Origin: Chlorokybus atmophyticus
Lineage: Eukaryota; Streptophyta; Chlorokybophyceae; Chlorokybales; Chlorokybaceae
Reading direction: 5' to 3'
Assembly: GCA_009103225.1 (NCBI GenBank)
Contig: RHPI01002533.1
Coordinates: 741,887 to 805,886, forward strand
DNA length: 64,000 bases
The translations under genes were made by a program, and so were the position numbers. Numbering within the stretch: position 1 is the stretch's first letter; every line of letters starts with the position of its first letter. The notes beneath the pieces were generated by a model that saw nothing but the letters and a program-made list of their open reading frames with translations, searched no databases and had not been told where the DNA came from. Below are positions 48,401 to 60,685 of this stretch, one piece after another.

Positions 48401-51020
48401 CCGTTGTATTAGCATTTCTTTTGCACAAGTTCGTCACAACCTTGCTAGTTCTTAAATGATACGTAGCTGTCTTTATGAGCTATTAATTAGCATGTGCAAA
48501 CGCTGCTTGCAGTGACTTGCTTCTGTGCTTGACTGCTTGTCGCTGCAGACATACTTGGAGCGTGTGCAAGACAGCAACTTGCGCCACACACTGCAGTTTG
48601 GTATTGGCCTCCATCACGCTGGCCTAGGTGAAAGGGACCGTAACATAGTTGAAGAGCTTTTCGTGAACAACAAAATACAGGTATCGTGGGCAATCAATAC
48701 AAATTTCATGTACCAGTTGAGCAAGTTGCACGTGTACATGCATATACCCCCGACCCGTACCTACAGTAACAAATTGCAAGTTTTGAATAGCTATGACACC
48801 TTCAGAGAACCGTTACATGTGATGTGCTTCTAGGGTCTTGTATACCTTGCATTGACTGGTAGACAGTACTTCTGACAATGCTGTTGCTTGCTGTTTGACA
48901 GGTGCTGATAGCAACATCCACTCTTGCATGGGGCGTCAACTTCCCTGCTCACCTTGTCGTCATCAAGGGCACAGAGTACTTTGATGGCAAAACCCACCGT
49001 TACGTGGACTTCCCCATCACTGATGTCCTGCAGGTAAGGTTTTGCATACATCATGTTTCTTGCGCTTGCAATCAGCAGAATCGAGCGCGGCAGTCACTTG
49101 CATGTACCATCACAGATGATGGGAAGGGCAGGACGCCCTCAGTTTGATCAGCATGGCAAAGCGGTGATCATGGTTCATGAGCCCAAGAAGTCCTTCTACA
49201 AGAAGTTCCTGTATGAGCCCTTCCCCGTTGAGTCCTCCCTGCCTGGCGCCCTCCATAATCACCTGAACGCTGAAATAGTTTCTGGCACTGTTGCCAGCGC
49301 GCAGGTACTGGCTTGAGTGCATGCGTATGACATTGGCTCTGTGAAGTGCCTGCCCAGGGTTTACTCTATGTCCTGTGTTATGCATAACATGTCAGCATAC
49401 GCATCAATATGCCACATGCAGGATGCGATGGATTACTTGACGTGGACGTATTTCTTTCGGCGGTTGCTTATGAACCCCAGCTACTACGACCTTGAGGATA
49501 CGTCAGCGCAGGGTTTGAACGCTTTCTTGTCGGACCTGGTGCAGAACACTCTGCTGGATCTCGAGGAGGCTGGCTGCATCGAGGCAGACGGCGAGGACGG
49601 CGTGGTGAGCGCTGTTGCAACACTCCCTCTGGGGCGCATTGCCTCGTATTACTACCTCGACTACACCACTGTTGCACTGTTCTCCGCCAACATTAAGAAG
49701 AACAGCTCCACCCCTGTGCTGCTCAACGTCCTGTGCAATGCTGCGGAGTTCGACGAGCTGCCAGTGCGACACAATGAGGACAAACTCAATCTTGATTTGT
49801 GTCCAAAGGTTTGTATGGGCTTGAACGAGTTGCACAGATTCAGGCATTGCAGCACATGACGTTCGAGAACGCCAATCCTGTTGACAGGTCAAGTTGAAGG
49901 TTGACACCAAGACCGTGGATGATCCACACACAAAGACCAACCTTTTGCTTCAGTGTCACTTCTCTCGCCTTCCCTTGCCCATGACAGACTATGTGACAGA
50001 CACAAAATCTGTCTTGGATCAGAGCATACGTATTCTTCAGGTAAGCTATTGTTTGCCGGATTTGTCTGCTTCTTCCTCCAGTTAAAAGTACAATTGGCAT
50101 GCCACTTTGCACCCCCGTTGCAACAATCGTTGCGCTTACATTCGCGCTTGCTGCATCAGGCCATGGTGGATGTGGCGGCTGAGAGCGGTTGGCTTTCCAC
50201 AGCCCTTAACACAATGCGGCTAGTGCAGATGGTGATACAGGGGCGGTGGGATACTGACTCTCCCTTCATGTGCCTTCCGCATGTTTCTCCCTCCGCTTCA
50301 GAAACGCTTACCCGCAATGGTGTTGCCTCGCTGCGCGCTCTCTCTTCCCTCCCACGCAACCAGCTGCAGTTACTGCTGCGCGAAGCAGTGGGCGGACCGC
50401 AGGCTTCGGATGTCATGCAGGTTAGCGGTTGATTAGGGGTGCATGGCTGCCTATCATGCTTCTTGCGCCCTGAGTCAGTACAACAGAGTAGTAGTAGTTT
50501 AATGACAAAGTATTGGTCGACATCAGCCGTACTGTGCTGCTCGTCAGGCAGGTGAAGCTTCCTGCGCAAATGACTTGCGGAATGGTGTGCGCAGGTTGTA
50601 TCACGGCTACCAAGGTTGCATGCGCTATGCGAGCACAGCGAGTCATCTTCGCCGACAGACTCCATTTTAGAGATACATCTCAGGCGTGAAGGCAATGCCC
50701 CGAGGGCTTCTGGTGCCATTGCACCCCGCGCATACGCGCCTCAATTCCCAAAGCTGAAAGAAGAAGGGTGGTGGTTGGTGGTGGGTGATGTTTCGCGCGA
50801 TGAGTTGCTTGCTCTGAAGCGCGTAAGTTTTGGAGGGGAAACCAAGCTTCAACTAGGCTATGAGCCCGTCGATTTAAATGACCGCTTGGTGTTGTACTGC
50901 ATATCGGATTCGTATATAGGGCTGGATGTTGAGGTGGATGTACCTGCACAGAAGGGGCGCAAGGAGAGGAAAACGGTCGATGCTCTGCCGACAGCAGATG
51001 AGATAAGGTTTATGGAGTAA
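39448..51020 (+). CDS. ASCC3: ASCC3-type tandem Ski2-like (Brr2-family) helicase
   Basis: A long multi-exon gene running from [16 protein letters not shown] to the stop at 51020. Early exons (39448-39657, 40114-40317, 40440-40512, 40579-40922, 41077 onward) carry the N-terminal domain, with [20 protein letters not shown] and [17 protein letters not shown]. Cassette 1 has Walker [10 protein letters not shown] (42183-42206), [16 protein letters not shown] (42792-42803), the GLSATLPNY motif, [13 protein letters not shown] and [14 protein letters not shown], followed by a Sec63 domain. Cassette 2 has GAPTGSGKT (46812-46838), DEIH (47535-47546), [31 protein letters not shown] and [14 protein letters not shown], then a second Sec63 domain ending [21 protein letters not shown]-terminal KGYEEV and IQSRIF wording and the dual intact cassettes fit ASCC3 better than Brr2. 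ASCC3 unwinds DNA for alkylation repair and splits collided ribosomes. One exon near 40970-41010 lacks an AG acceptor. Confidence 0.9.
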
Positions 51021-52480
51021 GGTTGCTTGGCTCCTAGGCGTAGTTTGTGTTTTGCTTTCCTTAAACGAGCTATCCACCTGCTTCTGCTCTGCAAAGCATT
51101 ATCAATTGGCTTTATGCAGACATGAGCTATGTATCATGTACACTGTCTGGTTGGGTCGGTCGTTCTGTGCACTTGAGGCACCATTGCAACTGCATATCCG
51201 CTAATTAATATGTCAATAGAGGCGGGTGATGGTGCTTCACCATGATTTGCATGTTGCAAGTGCACTGCCATCTCAGCATGACATTGTAGTTTGGAATCAC
51301 ACTTACAATAATACAAAAACTGTTCAATTGCATCTACTCTTGACACATAATGTGTGCCCAAGCCTTCTACTCACACAATAGCGTTGGAATGAACATGACT
51401 TGCGCAATGCAGTAAGTCACATGACGTATTTGCTACCATTTTACGATGTTAAGTTGTGTTATGTGCATGAGGTACTCATGCATAGCGAGTGCACACAATC
51501 GAATGCATATTTATGTTAACACTGCACAGTAATATAGTCATATTTAAGAAAACGTGGTGATGACATTATGAGTCGGTTATCGTCTATACCGCAGCGCTCT
51601 AAAATCTTCATAAGAGGCGCCCCTTGAGAATAATATTTACTGTTCGTCAAACCCACGTCAACACGTATTGTAGTCTATCCAACCACTGCAATGCATATGT
51701 CCAGCTGCCAAACAACGATAAAATGTTTATCAAATGCCCTTGCAAGGAGTTAAGTTACTAGGCTATTGTAGCACCACGGTATGTACTCATGGTAATGTCA
51801 AAAGCATTCATTTATGTTGTGTTGCAACTACTGTGAGGAGTTACAAGCACAGATTGTCACATGTTAAATCTCGCATTACACAGATATATGACAAAGGTGG
51901 CGGATCCATCAACTTATATGCAAGCGGCAATTGTGCATATATTGGATGTTGAAGTGCCTTGGTATTATACCATTTACAGTCTATAGATGCCCTTTGTAAG
52001 AACTTACACTTGTCACTTTGAAACTTATCTCTTAATATTGCTCTTAAGCTCTATCTATTTTTATTACATAAGTAGAACCATAAATGTATGAGAAGACGTA
52101 TGTTGTTTGCTACTTAGTGTAAGATAATTAAAATAATGCAAAAATAGTTTTAACTTGTAACTTTTTGCTGTAAAACTCTGAAAAAGCAAGTTTACCTAGC
52201 ACAACCACTCCACATTGAACTGCTGCACACGTACGGATAACTTGCAGCGCGGTATGCATACCGGTGGTTTGCAAGCGCTCATCATCCGAGATTTGCGGCC
52301 CCCGTAAAAAACCTTGCTGAGCGGTCACATAAGCTGATTGATGTTAGCATTGAACATGACAATTAAATTTTGTATACTATCAATGAAGTATACCACACCA
52401 GTAACTCAGCTTTAAAATGCATTTTTAAACGCTCATGTCTAAACATGCCTTTGTATCACTGTATGTGAAGACCTGTTTAG
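51021..52480. other. AT-rich intergenic region
   Basis: Markedly more AT-rich than the gene-dense left part and without coding signal. It marks the change from the genic block to a repeat- and transposon-rich block. Confidence 0.55.
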
Positions 52481-52735
52481 ATCGGATGACATGCTCATGT
52501 TTAAACAAGGCCCTCGTAAAACTACCGTATTTTGTCGAATACGGTATGAGTGAGTATTCAGAATACCCACCCACCCGGGAAGTTACCGTATTACCCGTAG
52601 AGAAGTCCCCCTTTTTTGCATACCGGGTAAGCCCCTGGACCAGCCCCCCACCCTTTTTAATGAAGGGGGCCTGTAATAGGGGACTTGTATTGCACCAGGG
52701 GGGCCTCGGCGCGAGTTACGCTGTTACCTGTGACA

Positions 52736-52769
52736 CGCGCGTCAAGTATAACCCAGCACTTGACGCGCG
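52736..52769. repeat. Perfect hairpin, 12-base arms
   Basis: CGCGCGTCAAGT (52736-52747) and ACTTGACGCGCG (52758-52769) are exact reverse complements around a 10-base loop. An outer pair GAGTTACGCT / AGCGTAACTC flanks it. Confidence 0.9.
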
Positions 52770-53147
52770 CGAGTAACCTACGCGCATGAGCGTAACTCAC
52801 GGCTCACACTATGGCCCCCGTAGAGTTTTGTGGAGCTTGTAAACGGTCGGGCGGGTTGATAAGGAATTTACACAAGCCCCCACCCTTATTTGCCAAGGGG
52901 GTTTGTAATTGGGGGGGGCTGCTATACGGGTAAATGGTAATGGGGGTGTTATGATAGGAGGGAGGGGGGGGGAGGGGGGTTATCCGATAAAATACGGCAA
53001 TCACCCAGCCACTGATTACCTATTCAAAGCCTGTCATTATGAAAGCACATGCGGAGCGGATTTGTACACCCTTAACTTGAGGGCCTCAATTGCAGAAACA
53101 TGAAGCCACAATGGTTGCTACTCGAATGGTGGTTGTCCACAGAGTTG

Positions 53148-53192
53148 GGCGTCGTACGGCATCGTGGGCGTCATGCGACGCCGTACGACGCC
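53148..53192. repeat. Perfect hairpin, 13-base arms
   Basis: GGCGTCGTACGGC (53148-53160) and GCCGTACGACGCC (53180-53192) are exact reverse complements with a 19-base loop. Each arm also contains GTAC/CGTCG palindromic words. Confidence 0.9.
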
Positions 53193-53430
53193 GATGGCCT
53201 GCGCTCGGCGCCTTTATATTTAGAAGTGTGGGTTAAAAGTTCTAGCCCTACACTGTACCTTTAGGGCATTGAGCGAACGGCCCTTCGGCCTCGCGGCGTC
53301 ACTAGGTTCTAGTGACACTGCAGGCCCCTAGGAGCCGGGGGGGGGGGGGGGGGGNGCCTCGCGGCGTCAGTAGCGTCACTATGCTAGTGATCGCGGCCCC
53401 TAATAGGCTGTACTGGAAACATTTATGTAC

Positions 53431-54248
53431 ATTGCAATGTATACTTAAACATTTCAATATATAAATAAGAGAACACATCTCATACAAGGCTTTTGCATAA
53501 CCTATATTTAAATAGAGAACTATACATGATGACATGTATAGATTACATGTGTAAATAAATAGTCAAACATTTATATCCGTATATATACACATATATGGAT
53601 ATATATATATAGAGAGATAGACAGATATGCACGAGTTGTTAACGCAATAAGCATTGGAGCGGGTGAAACAAAGCATATTACAAATGAGATTGCGCTTCCT
53701 TGCATAAGGGGGATTGTGGAAAGAAGTGGAGAAAAAGTTTGAGTTGCATTAGCCCAAATGTACTTGAAGGGAGGAGACAAGCTCGTTCACAAATTTATTC
53801 ATCACAATCTAACTTACTTCCACGAGCTCATCGCGTGGTATCAGCGCCATTTGGAGATTCCAAGTTTAGCATGTGGCATAATTGTCATGTCAATCATCCC
53901 ATACACATGAACATTACACTGAAGCGTCGTGAAAAATGTTGCTGATGCATGCAGTTACGAAGTGGCCTCCGTGGGTAGAGCATACCAACAGCAGTCTACA
54001 CTTGTGCTCGTTCCGCAAGGTTGCATTGAGAAGGACATAAAGCTAAAGCCAGATTTGCCATAAAGTTAAAACCTACCGACTCGGCGGATGACAAGCTTTC
54101 ATAGCTTACAAGCGGTGACTAACGAAGACACAGTTTTTGGTATGTATGTTTCTTATCTCAATTTAGAGTACCAATGCTACACTGCAGATAGCTAGAACGA
54201 TATGACGCATCAGGCGATGCAACACAACGACATAAAAGGAAGTGTACA
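53431..54248. other. AT-rich non-coding DNA
   Basis: Contains ATATAC/TATA microsatellite-like stretches (53575-53625). No supported gene. Confidence 0.5.
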
Positions 54249-54303
54249 AAGTTCAGAGTAAGTATCATGTCGTTGGCTTCGACATGATACTTACTTTGAA
54301 CTT
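54249..54303. repeat. Near-perfect 24-base hairpin
   Basis: The arm at 54249-54272 and the arm at 54280-54303 are reverse complements at 23 of 24 positions, with a 7-base loop (TTGGCTT). The key words are AGTAAGTATCATGTCG and CGACATGATACTTACT. Flanks do not extend the stem. Confidence 0.9.
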
Positions 54304-55542
54304 CTTGTATGATGCGACAAAATCTTGTACTGAACGATAGCACTATTTTGGCAACTTCATGCATGGCCTTTTATGTCATTTCATGCAATTGGATTTGAAC
54401 ATTACAAGTAACCCTACATACAGCTATGTATGTGCACTGCACACTATGTTTCGGCATGCATGTGCACAAGTGCACATGCCCCAAAAATATTCACAAGTTG
54501 CAAATGGTACTATACACAGATGGCTTGGACATCACCATTACAAAGGCCATTACGAAGGTAGGCAGGTAGTTGATGATCCCATTATTGATACAAGGAAAGG
54601 GTTGGCGGAACCTTTGTAGAATATATAAAAAGCAAGGCAACATTAGAGTAAACAAGTAATTACAAGCATGATATGTAACATGATGTCATCAACACATATA
54701 TGCAACATGCACTTACCAACTATATACCACCCAACTAAAATTCAGTAGCCACCGGGCTATGCTTACACAATGGTAGCATACCGTAGCCAGCCATAATACT
54801 AGCCAGGTGGTGACTGTGATATGATCAATTGTGAAGGTGGGTTGTCGTGCATGTCATTTACATTGTTCGCACGCCATGCATGTTAGCATAGTATCATACT
54901 CCTTATATACATATGCGTGCCTGTGTGCTCTGGTTTGATGTTGCTTCTCGCTAGCTACTTGGCGTTGCATCCTACTGCCACCCCGCCTAGAGCACATAGT
55001 GCATGTTGTGAACATAGTTGCAAAGCCCTGTAATACTTGAAGGTTGCTCCTGCGTCTCTTTGTACCTAGTTTACTTTTTGCTTGTGGTGCTGCATGTTGT
55101 GCATTCTAACTGCTACTTTGCCCTATGACATATACCTTGCACATGCACGCTAGCTACCTAGCTACAGCCCTTACCCCATTAGCTAATCAATCAATATGCT
55201 TGTGAGTGCATAGACAAACAAGTGGAGAAAGTGTGATGCAGCAAGATGCATACTAACAGCAGCATACACGTGTTTATACACAACAACCGTCAAGTAGCAG
55301 ATGTGTTTTGGAGCAACAAATACACACAACCAACACACAACAAATAAACAAACAGCCACAACACGTTACAAACCTGCAACGTGATTTTATCACCAACAGC
55401 ACGAAGAAGAATCCATGTAACATAGTCGCTACGAAGATGCTGGGGCATCTTGGCCGCGCGCCTTGTTCTCGAATTTGTTACGAAGCTGGCTAAGAGCTAG
55501 CGTTGATGGTAAGAGTAACCGGTTTCAAGTTGATGCCACCTT
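54304..55542. other. Intergenic, no gene seen
   Basis: Mixed AT-rich sequence; short frames without support. Confidence 0.5.
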
Positions 55543-57547
55543 TCACAGCAGCTTACTTTTTCCTCTGTAGAGTGGGGGTGGTGTCTCCACCCCTGCTGTT
55601 CGCACGAACACTACTAGTACCACCACCTGCACTTGTAAAGAAACGCAACAGCAATTAGAAACAGCATACCATAGAAACCAACGGAAACACCAACAACTAC
55701 TACTTAACAAATAACGTTGGAGTCCCCGACAGCGACCTTGTGGTGCGCTGCATAGAAGACTTAGCACCACGCCCTCTCCCACGCCTTCTGCCACGTTTAC
55801 TTGCAGCTGTTGGTGTCTGAGATTGACCTACCACAACCTTCATGTTGGTTGTAGAGCACGTGATGATTGTAGTGATCAGCAAATTCAAACATAATAGACA
55901 CATGTACCATGCTCACCCTGAACCCCAGCAGTTGTTGCAGGCTGCGCTGGTTGTCAGCTGTCGAAGGAATCAGGTTTTGCTCGAGGTACTCGTGGCAACC
56001 GCTGTTGCCGTGCAGCTGCCTTCTGCACGGACTTCTCCTCAAAGATTATAACATATGTAGCAGATTTGCGAGCTGCATACTCCTCATCATCATCAGTCTC
56101 ATGTGCGGAAGCAAGTGAGACAGCCACTCCCTCTCGCCCTGTACTCCATCAACAAACAAGCTACGCAAGGCAAGCTAGCGACCAGCTAAATGCCATGTGT
56201 AAGCCCTCATCAGCATCACAAGTGGGATTGGGAGGGTTGTTTAGGTCAGGGGTTTTGCGCGTCTTTTCATCAAGGACTGGCGTAGCCTGCCGCACATTTC
56301 ATGGCACAGGGGATGTACTTGCCAAGCGGCCCGGGGCTTGCACATCTGCATGCAACGCATGTGTGAAGGAGCGTAACAATGTACAGCAAATGAACACATA
56401 CAAGCATAACCAACGCAAACAATGATGAGCAACTTTACAAACACAAACCTTGTAGCGGAGTGTGTTGTGAAATGGCTTCTGTTACTGTATTATGAATGAC
56501 TAACTTTGACCGTGGTGTATTGGCAGATGTATGGATGAAGACGAGGATGGTAAAAAGCGTGATGTCGAGTAAAGTACTCCTCTTGGCTATGAGAGTTCAT
56601 ATTAGGCTCGCCATGGTCAACTGATTGGTGCTGAGCACTGTGAGCTGAGCGGTGTGCAGGAGCAACTGTTGAGGGTGCCACAAGAGGACTAGGCTGATAT
56701 CCGTTCCCACCATGATGTTGCTGAGGAAACACTTGAGGCTGTACCGCAGGTACCAATCACCGACGCAGTTGCCTTTGGACATGAAGAGCATGATCCGGAA
56801 CATTGAAGTCCAAAGCTGCATCACCAGAATAGTGATTGTTCAAAACGTGTGAGACACATATGCACACTGGTGCTTAGAGATGAATGGCATAAGCATTTAT
56901 GAGTGCAGCCACATACAAACGGTAACAAAAGCATACGTGGACGCTCAGCATCAAGACGCCCAGCAGGCACAGGAGGGACAAGCGCAGGACGAGAAGCAGC
57001 AGCAGCAGCAGCGGGTGCTGCGTGTGAAGCTGCTGGTGTGGCATAAGCAGTGTGGTAAGACGTACTCAGGTCGACATTTAGGGAAAGAACAGGTGTTAGA
57101 GCGCTTTAACCGCTGCACTTGAACACTCCAATCAACTTGGAAAAACGCCTCACGATATGCTGACATTGTCCACTTGACCTTATGCATGGAAACCTGCAGC
57201 CGCACACAAGCCAGCAGACAATGACAGCGAGTACACCTGAATAAGATTATTCTTGACCGCTTCTTCTTATGTTCATGTTTAACTTGGTCATTTGCTGAGA
57301 GGAAATCCTTTGCCCAGGAAGCCGTATCATTTTCCTATACACAATTACATCAGCACAACATTAACAACAACAAGCACAATAACAACCACAACCACAACCA
57401 CAACAAAAGCAACAATAAACAAAAGTACTTGACGCGTTGGTTGAATGCAGCTGTCAGCTCCTTCTTCTGCTCCTCCTCTTCATTTGCAAGCAAGCATGTG
57501 ACCTTTTGAATAATGTTGAAATATAAGAATTGGATGGCAGCATTCAT
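55543..57547 (-). CDS. Unrecognised gene fragments, basic/low-complexity
   Basis: Several minus-strand pieces look coding but could not be joined with confidence. From upstream to downstream they are: NEEEEQKKELTAAFNQRV (57540-57430), ENDTASWAKDFLSANDQVKH with HKKKRSRIILF (57335-57240, flanked by TATAG and GTGTAC), KVKWTMSAYREAFFQVDWSV (57190-57110), a Gln/His/Pro-rich stretch (56756-56500), EEKSVQKAAARQQRLPRVPR (56040-55990), and a basic tail with KRGRRRGRGRGAKSS (55800-55705). The last is AT-hook or RGG-like. Basic and acidic charge runs suggest a nuclear protein. I name no family, and parts may be decayed. Confidence 0.35.
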
Positions 57548-57815
57548 TGCTGCCTCTTAGATCTGCAACCATATCAATGATGAAAGCACACGCAAAGTCA
57601 GCATGACAACAACAGTAGCAGCAATGACAACATGAACAGCAAGAGCATTACAGTTAAATGCCAACAACCATTAGATGCCTTACCTTGGACTTGCTATGAT
57701 AAGCACAAAGGATGTCTCTCTCGCACATCTTGGTTTTTGCAAGCGCCTACTCATGGAGGTGCAGATTGCCGGAAATCCTATACAAATTTTTCTTTGCTTT
57801 AATAAACATAGCTGC

Positions 57816-59478
57816 TTAAAACATACATTGTGTCAGCAATGACTGTTGCATCAAAAATAACAGCCACGTGCACGCGCGCAAGCGCATGAGCACGCGTGCG
57901 CCTGCGCACCCGCGCCCACGCCAGCAAACAGTAACAGAATGCACAAGTGAAAACACATGTTGCCAATGACACTTACTGACGTTCCCTTCGTCGCCAAGGT
58001 CTTCATATATTGCACACCTGTCCACGCACCAATAATAGATCCTAACGTATTCGCGTTGTGCCTCTGGAGTTAGTCTTAAGATTTTGTTTGGGTTGTCACG
58101 GAATGTGTCGTCCAGGGGCTCACAAAGTTGCCGCAAAGCATGCGCTTCAGGCATGGCGCGATCTTCATCTTCTTGATCACTTGGCTAAATGTCGTCATTG
58201 TCTGTGAACTCAGCAGCGCCATCAGCATGACTTGGTTTGGGTATGCGCTCATGAGCAGGCATCTTTGCGACTTCCTCTTTAGATGTATTGCTTGCAAGCG
58301 CACATGGCAAAGTTATAAATTCAACACAACAACCATTAGCACACAACACAACGCTGTTTTAAATAAGCATTTACCGCATATGGCAGGTTGCGCCCCGCAA
58401 CATGAACAAGCATGAATCTAGCTATAAGGCCACACCCATCATTCTTTTCGCCATTCAGGTCGCAGCAAATAGCCGGTTGCTCAAAATCTAGAAAATAAAA
58501 GTGGCTGCCTTTAGAGAATTGGGTTTTTTGAAGCAAGGCCCGTTGTGGAGCCTCGCCGTCATGTCTGGAGATGTAAACCGCCTTATCCAACACTTGCACC
58601 TCATGACACGGGTTAGCAACAATAACCATCAGAAACAGGTGTCCAACTAGCACAGAACCAACTCACCACTCCTGTGCTATTGCATCTGTACACCCCAACA
58701 CGTCCCAAACACTGTTAGAACTCGTTAACGTTAAGGAAGATACGCCCATTGTTCTGCCCAGCACATCGGATCAAGCCTTCAATGCTTCCCACTGCAAACA
58801 TCACACTGTTAGCAACAAGTACATGTGCAAAAAGAAGCTAAAACATGCACAGTGACAGAGCAACATATAGGCAATGATGATGTCAGTGCTGTGCTTGCAA
58901 TATGAGATGTTGAAGTTGCTGTTTGGGAGTTCACGCAAATGCGGTATGTGTCACTTGCAACCGCTGTTGACATGCCTTTTAGCAACAAGGCAGAAGGGAG
59001 CAATGCGACAACACCAACACCAACATTGACAACCATTGACTTACATTCAAAGTAGGGCAGAATAGGTGGAGGCTTGGGTCGGATGTTGAACATGGTGGTG
59101 TAGCCGTCCTCTTCCATTTGCTGCCCACCCTCACGCCCCAAAAAGTCCTCAAGGGTACGCAGGTGTTGATGCGAAACAACTGTCCACACAACAATGCACA
59201 CGAGCTTGCAGACATGCAGCATATGGCAGAACAGCAAGGCACTGATCAACTACCTTGTTGGCACCCGATGACGCCACCACCACCACGAACAGGTTCATTT
59301 AAGAAAGGAAGGAGTTCAACTCGGAAATTGAAGGACCAACGCGAGCGCCACTGCTAAGGTATCCAGCGAGCGGAATCAGCGCAGCAATAACAGCTTCAGC
59401 ACATTCAGCTGCTGTAATATATACTTTACGAAATGTGAAAGACGAGGTAGCCAAGCGACGTCCTGTTACACCATCGTC
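57816..59478 (-). pseudogene. Unrecognised minus-strand gene with an in-frame stop
   Basis: Minus-strand pieces include HLRTLEDFLGREGGQQMEED with PKPPPILPYFECK (59190-59045), IRCAGQNNGRIFLNVNEF (58780-58715), QVLDKAVYISRHDGEAPQRA and FYFLDFEQPAICCDLNGEK (58610-58430), and LRQLCEPLDDTFRDNPNKIL with EYVRIYYWCVDR (58150-58010). The last exon is open far upstream (KEEVAKMPAHERIPKPS) except for a TAG after FTDNDDI, immediately followed in the same frame by PSDQEDEDRAMPEAH. This looks like one exon broken by a nonsense change. I do not recognise the domain. Other genes in the window end with TAG, so a reassigned code is unlikely. Confidence 0.4.
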
Positions 59479-60150
59479 ATTGGTCTTGGGAAGACCAAAG
59501 CCGAACAGACGGACTTTAAACGCCCGACAATGCCTGTCATACATCTCCGAGCGGAGCGCAATACTGCTGTAAACATCACTCTGTGTGTGGACATGTGCAA
59601 GACAAAGCGATGAATACAAGCGGTTGAGTAGCAACAAACACAACAACCTAACAAAAGCGCAGCAGAGGCATAAATTCTGACCTTTGACAGATTAGCAGGG
59701 CATAGCAGAGCAACAATGCCGGTCACCACACCCTTCTTGTTCAGCCAGACAGCTGCCACGCAGCAAGCAATGGGTATAAGCAGTTGATCAGCAACAAACA
59801 ACAACCTAACAAAGCAGATGAGCAAATATATACTTAAAACAGGTTGGCAGAGCCGAGAAGCAATGTAAACCATCACACCCTGCTTCTCTAAGCACACTTC
59901 TGCAAGACACAAGAGGGGGCATAAGCAATTGAAGAGCAAACACAACACCAAGAAGCGGAGGAGTTGTGCTTATCTCTAGCAAGTTGCCTTGCACACATTA
60001 GACGGGCACAGCACAGCAGCAATGCCAGTCATTAACATCCCCCCCTTTTTTGGTCAAACAGCTGCAAGGCAACAAGCAATGGGTAGTAGTTGATCAGCAA
60101 CAAACAACAACCAAACAAAGTAGATGAGCAAGTACTTGCCTTATACACAT
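59479..60150 (-). repeat. Tandemly duplicated exon-intron units
   Basis: On the minus strand, units of about 150-300 bases recur. Each holds an acceptor CAG, a 65-75 base exon, and an intron rich in TTGTTTGTTGCTGATCAACT-like sequence. Exon copies read VWLNKKGVVTGIVALLCPAN (near 59750-59686) and VCLEKQGVMVYIASRLCQ (near 59905-59840). A third copy, near 60060-59990, is shifted by a poly-G run. An earlier partial copy is seen near 60140. They probably belong to the unrecognised gene downstream of them. Confidence 0.6.
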
Positions 60151-60319
60151 TACAAGGGCACAGCATAGAAGTTGTAACGGAGTGCTACCTCCATAGAGGT
60201 TCCCCGCCTTTACTTAGGATTAGATAAGGGTCTCAACGGGATAATACAGCCAATTAAGCCATATCAGGGCTATCGACCTAGTGTGAATGCCTTAATGTAG
60301 TATTACGATAGGTAGCACT

Positions 60320-60355
60320 GATATCGGCATGAGGCTGATGTCTCATGCCGATATC
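60320..60355. repeat. Perfect 14-base hairpin
   Basis: GATATCGGCATGAG (60320-60333) and CTCATGCCGATATC (60342-60355) are exact reverse complements with an 8-base loop, in the putative leader of the retroelement. Confidence 0.9.
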
Positions 60356-60685
60356 AACCACATGGCGGCGCTGCTAACGCTGCGGTCGCTTCGGCAGCGA
60401 CCGCCATAGCCAGAGCATCTTTTGCTCGGGCAGCTGCCACGGCAGCGGCGGCGGCGGTAGCGGCGGCATAGCTGGTGGTGGTGTCGGGGTAGGGGATTAG
60501 AGAGAGGAGGGGCACTCCCCCCTTTCATTGGTATCGGAGCACGGGCGGCAAGGGGTTTGTGTGTGGGGGAGGGGCGGCGGCAGGCGACAGGCATTGCAGG
60601 GGTGGCGGCAGGCGGCAGCTGCGGCGACGGCTACTAGTGGTAGTTATTATTGGTTTCCTGTAACTGTAGTAGTTTAACGCTGCTG

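Larger units (their letters stand above)
52481..53430. repeat. GC-rich island of palindromes and short dispersed repeats
   Basis: Surrounded by AT-rich DNA, this segment contains perfect hairpins at 52736-52769 (12-base arms) and 53148-53192 (13-base arms). There are also two related units built on CCCCCACCCTT..AAGGGGG..TGTAAT.GGGG (about 52643-52683 and 52873-52916), and two GCCTCGCGGCGTCA units (about 53289 and 53356), each followed by a CTAGTGA palindrome. A poly-G run with one N lies at about 53338-53355. No gene is visible. The style resembles the palindromic GC clusters of some green algal organelle genomes, so an organelle-derived insert is possible. Confidence 0.65.

Noticed and set aside
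39448-51020. Brr2 (U5 snRNP helicase) as the identity of the double helicase
   Set aside because: The [14 protein letters not shown] region, an N-terminus starting PRLxxxLTxxLR, the total size and a final domain reading [16 protein letters not shown] fit ASCC3 better than Brr2.
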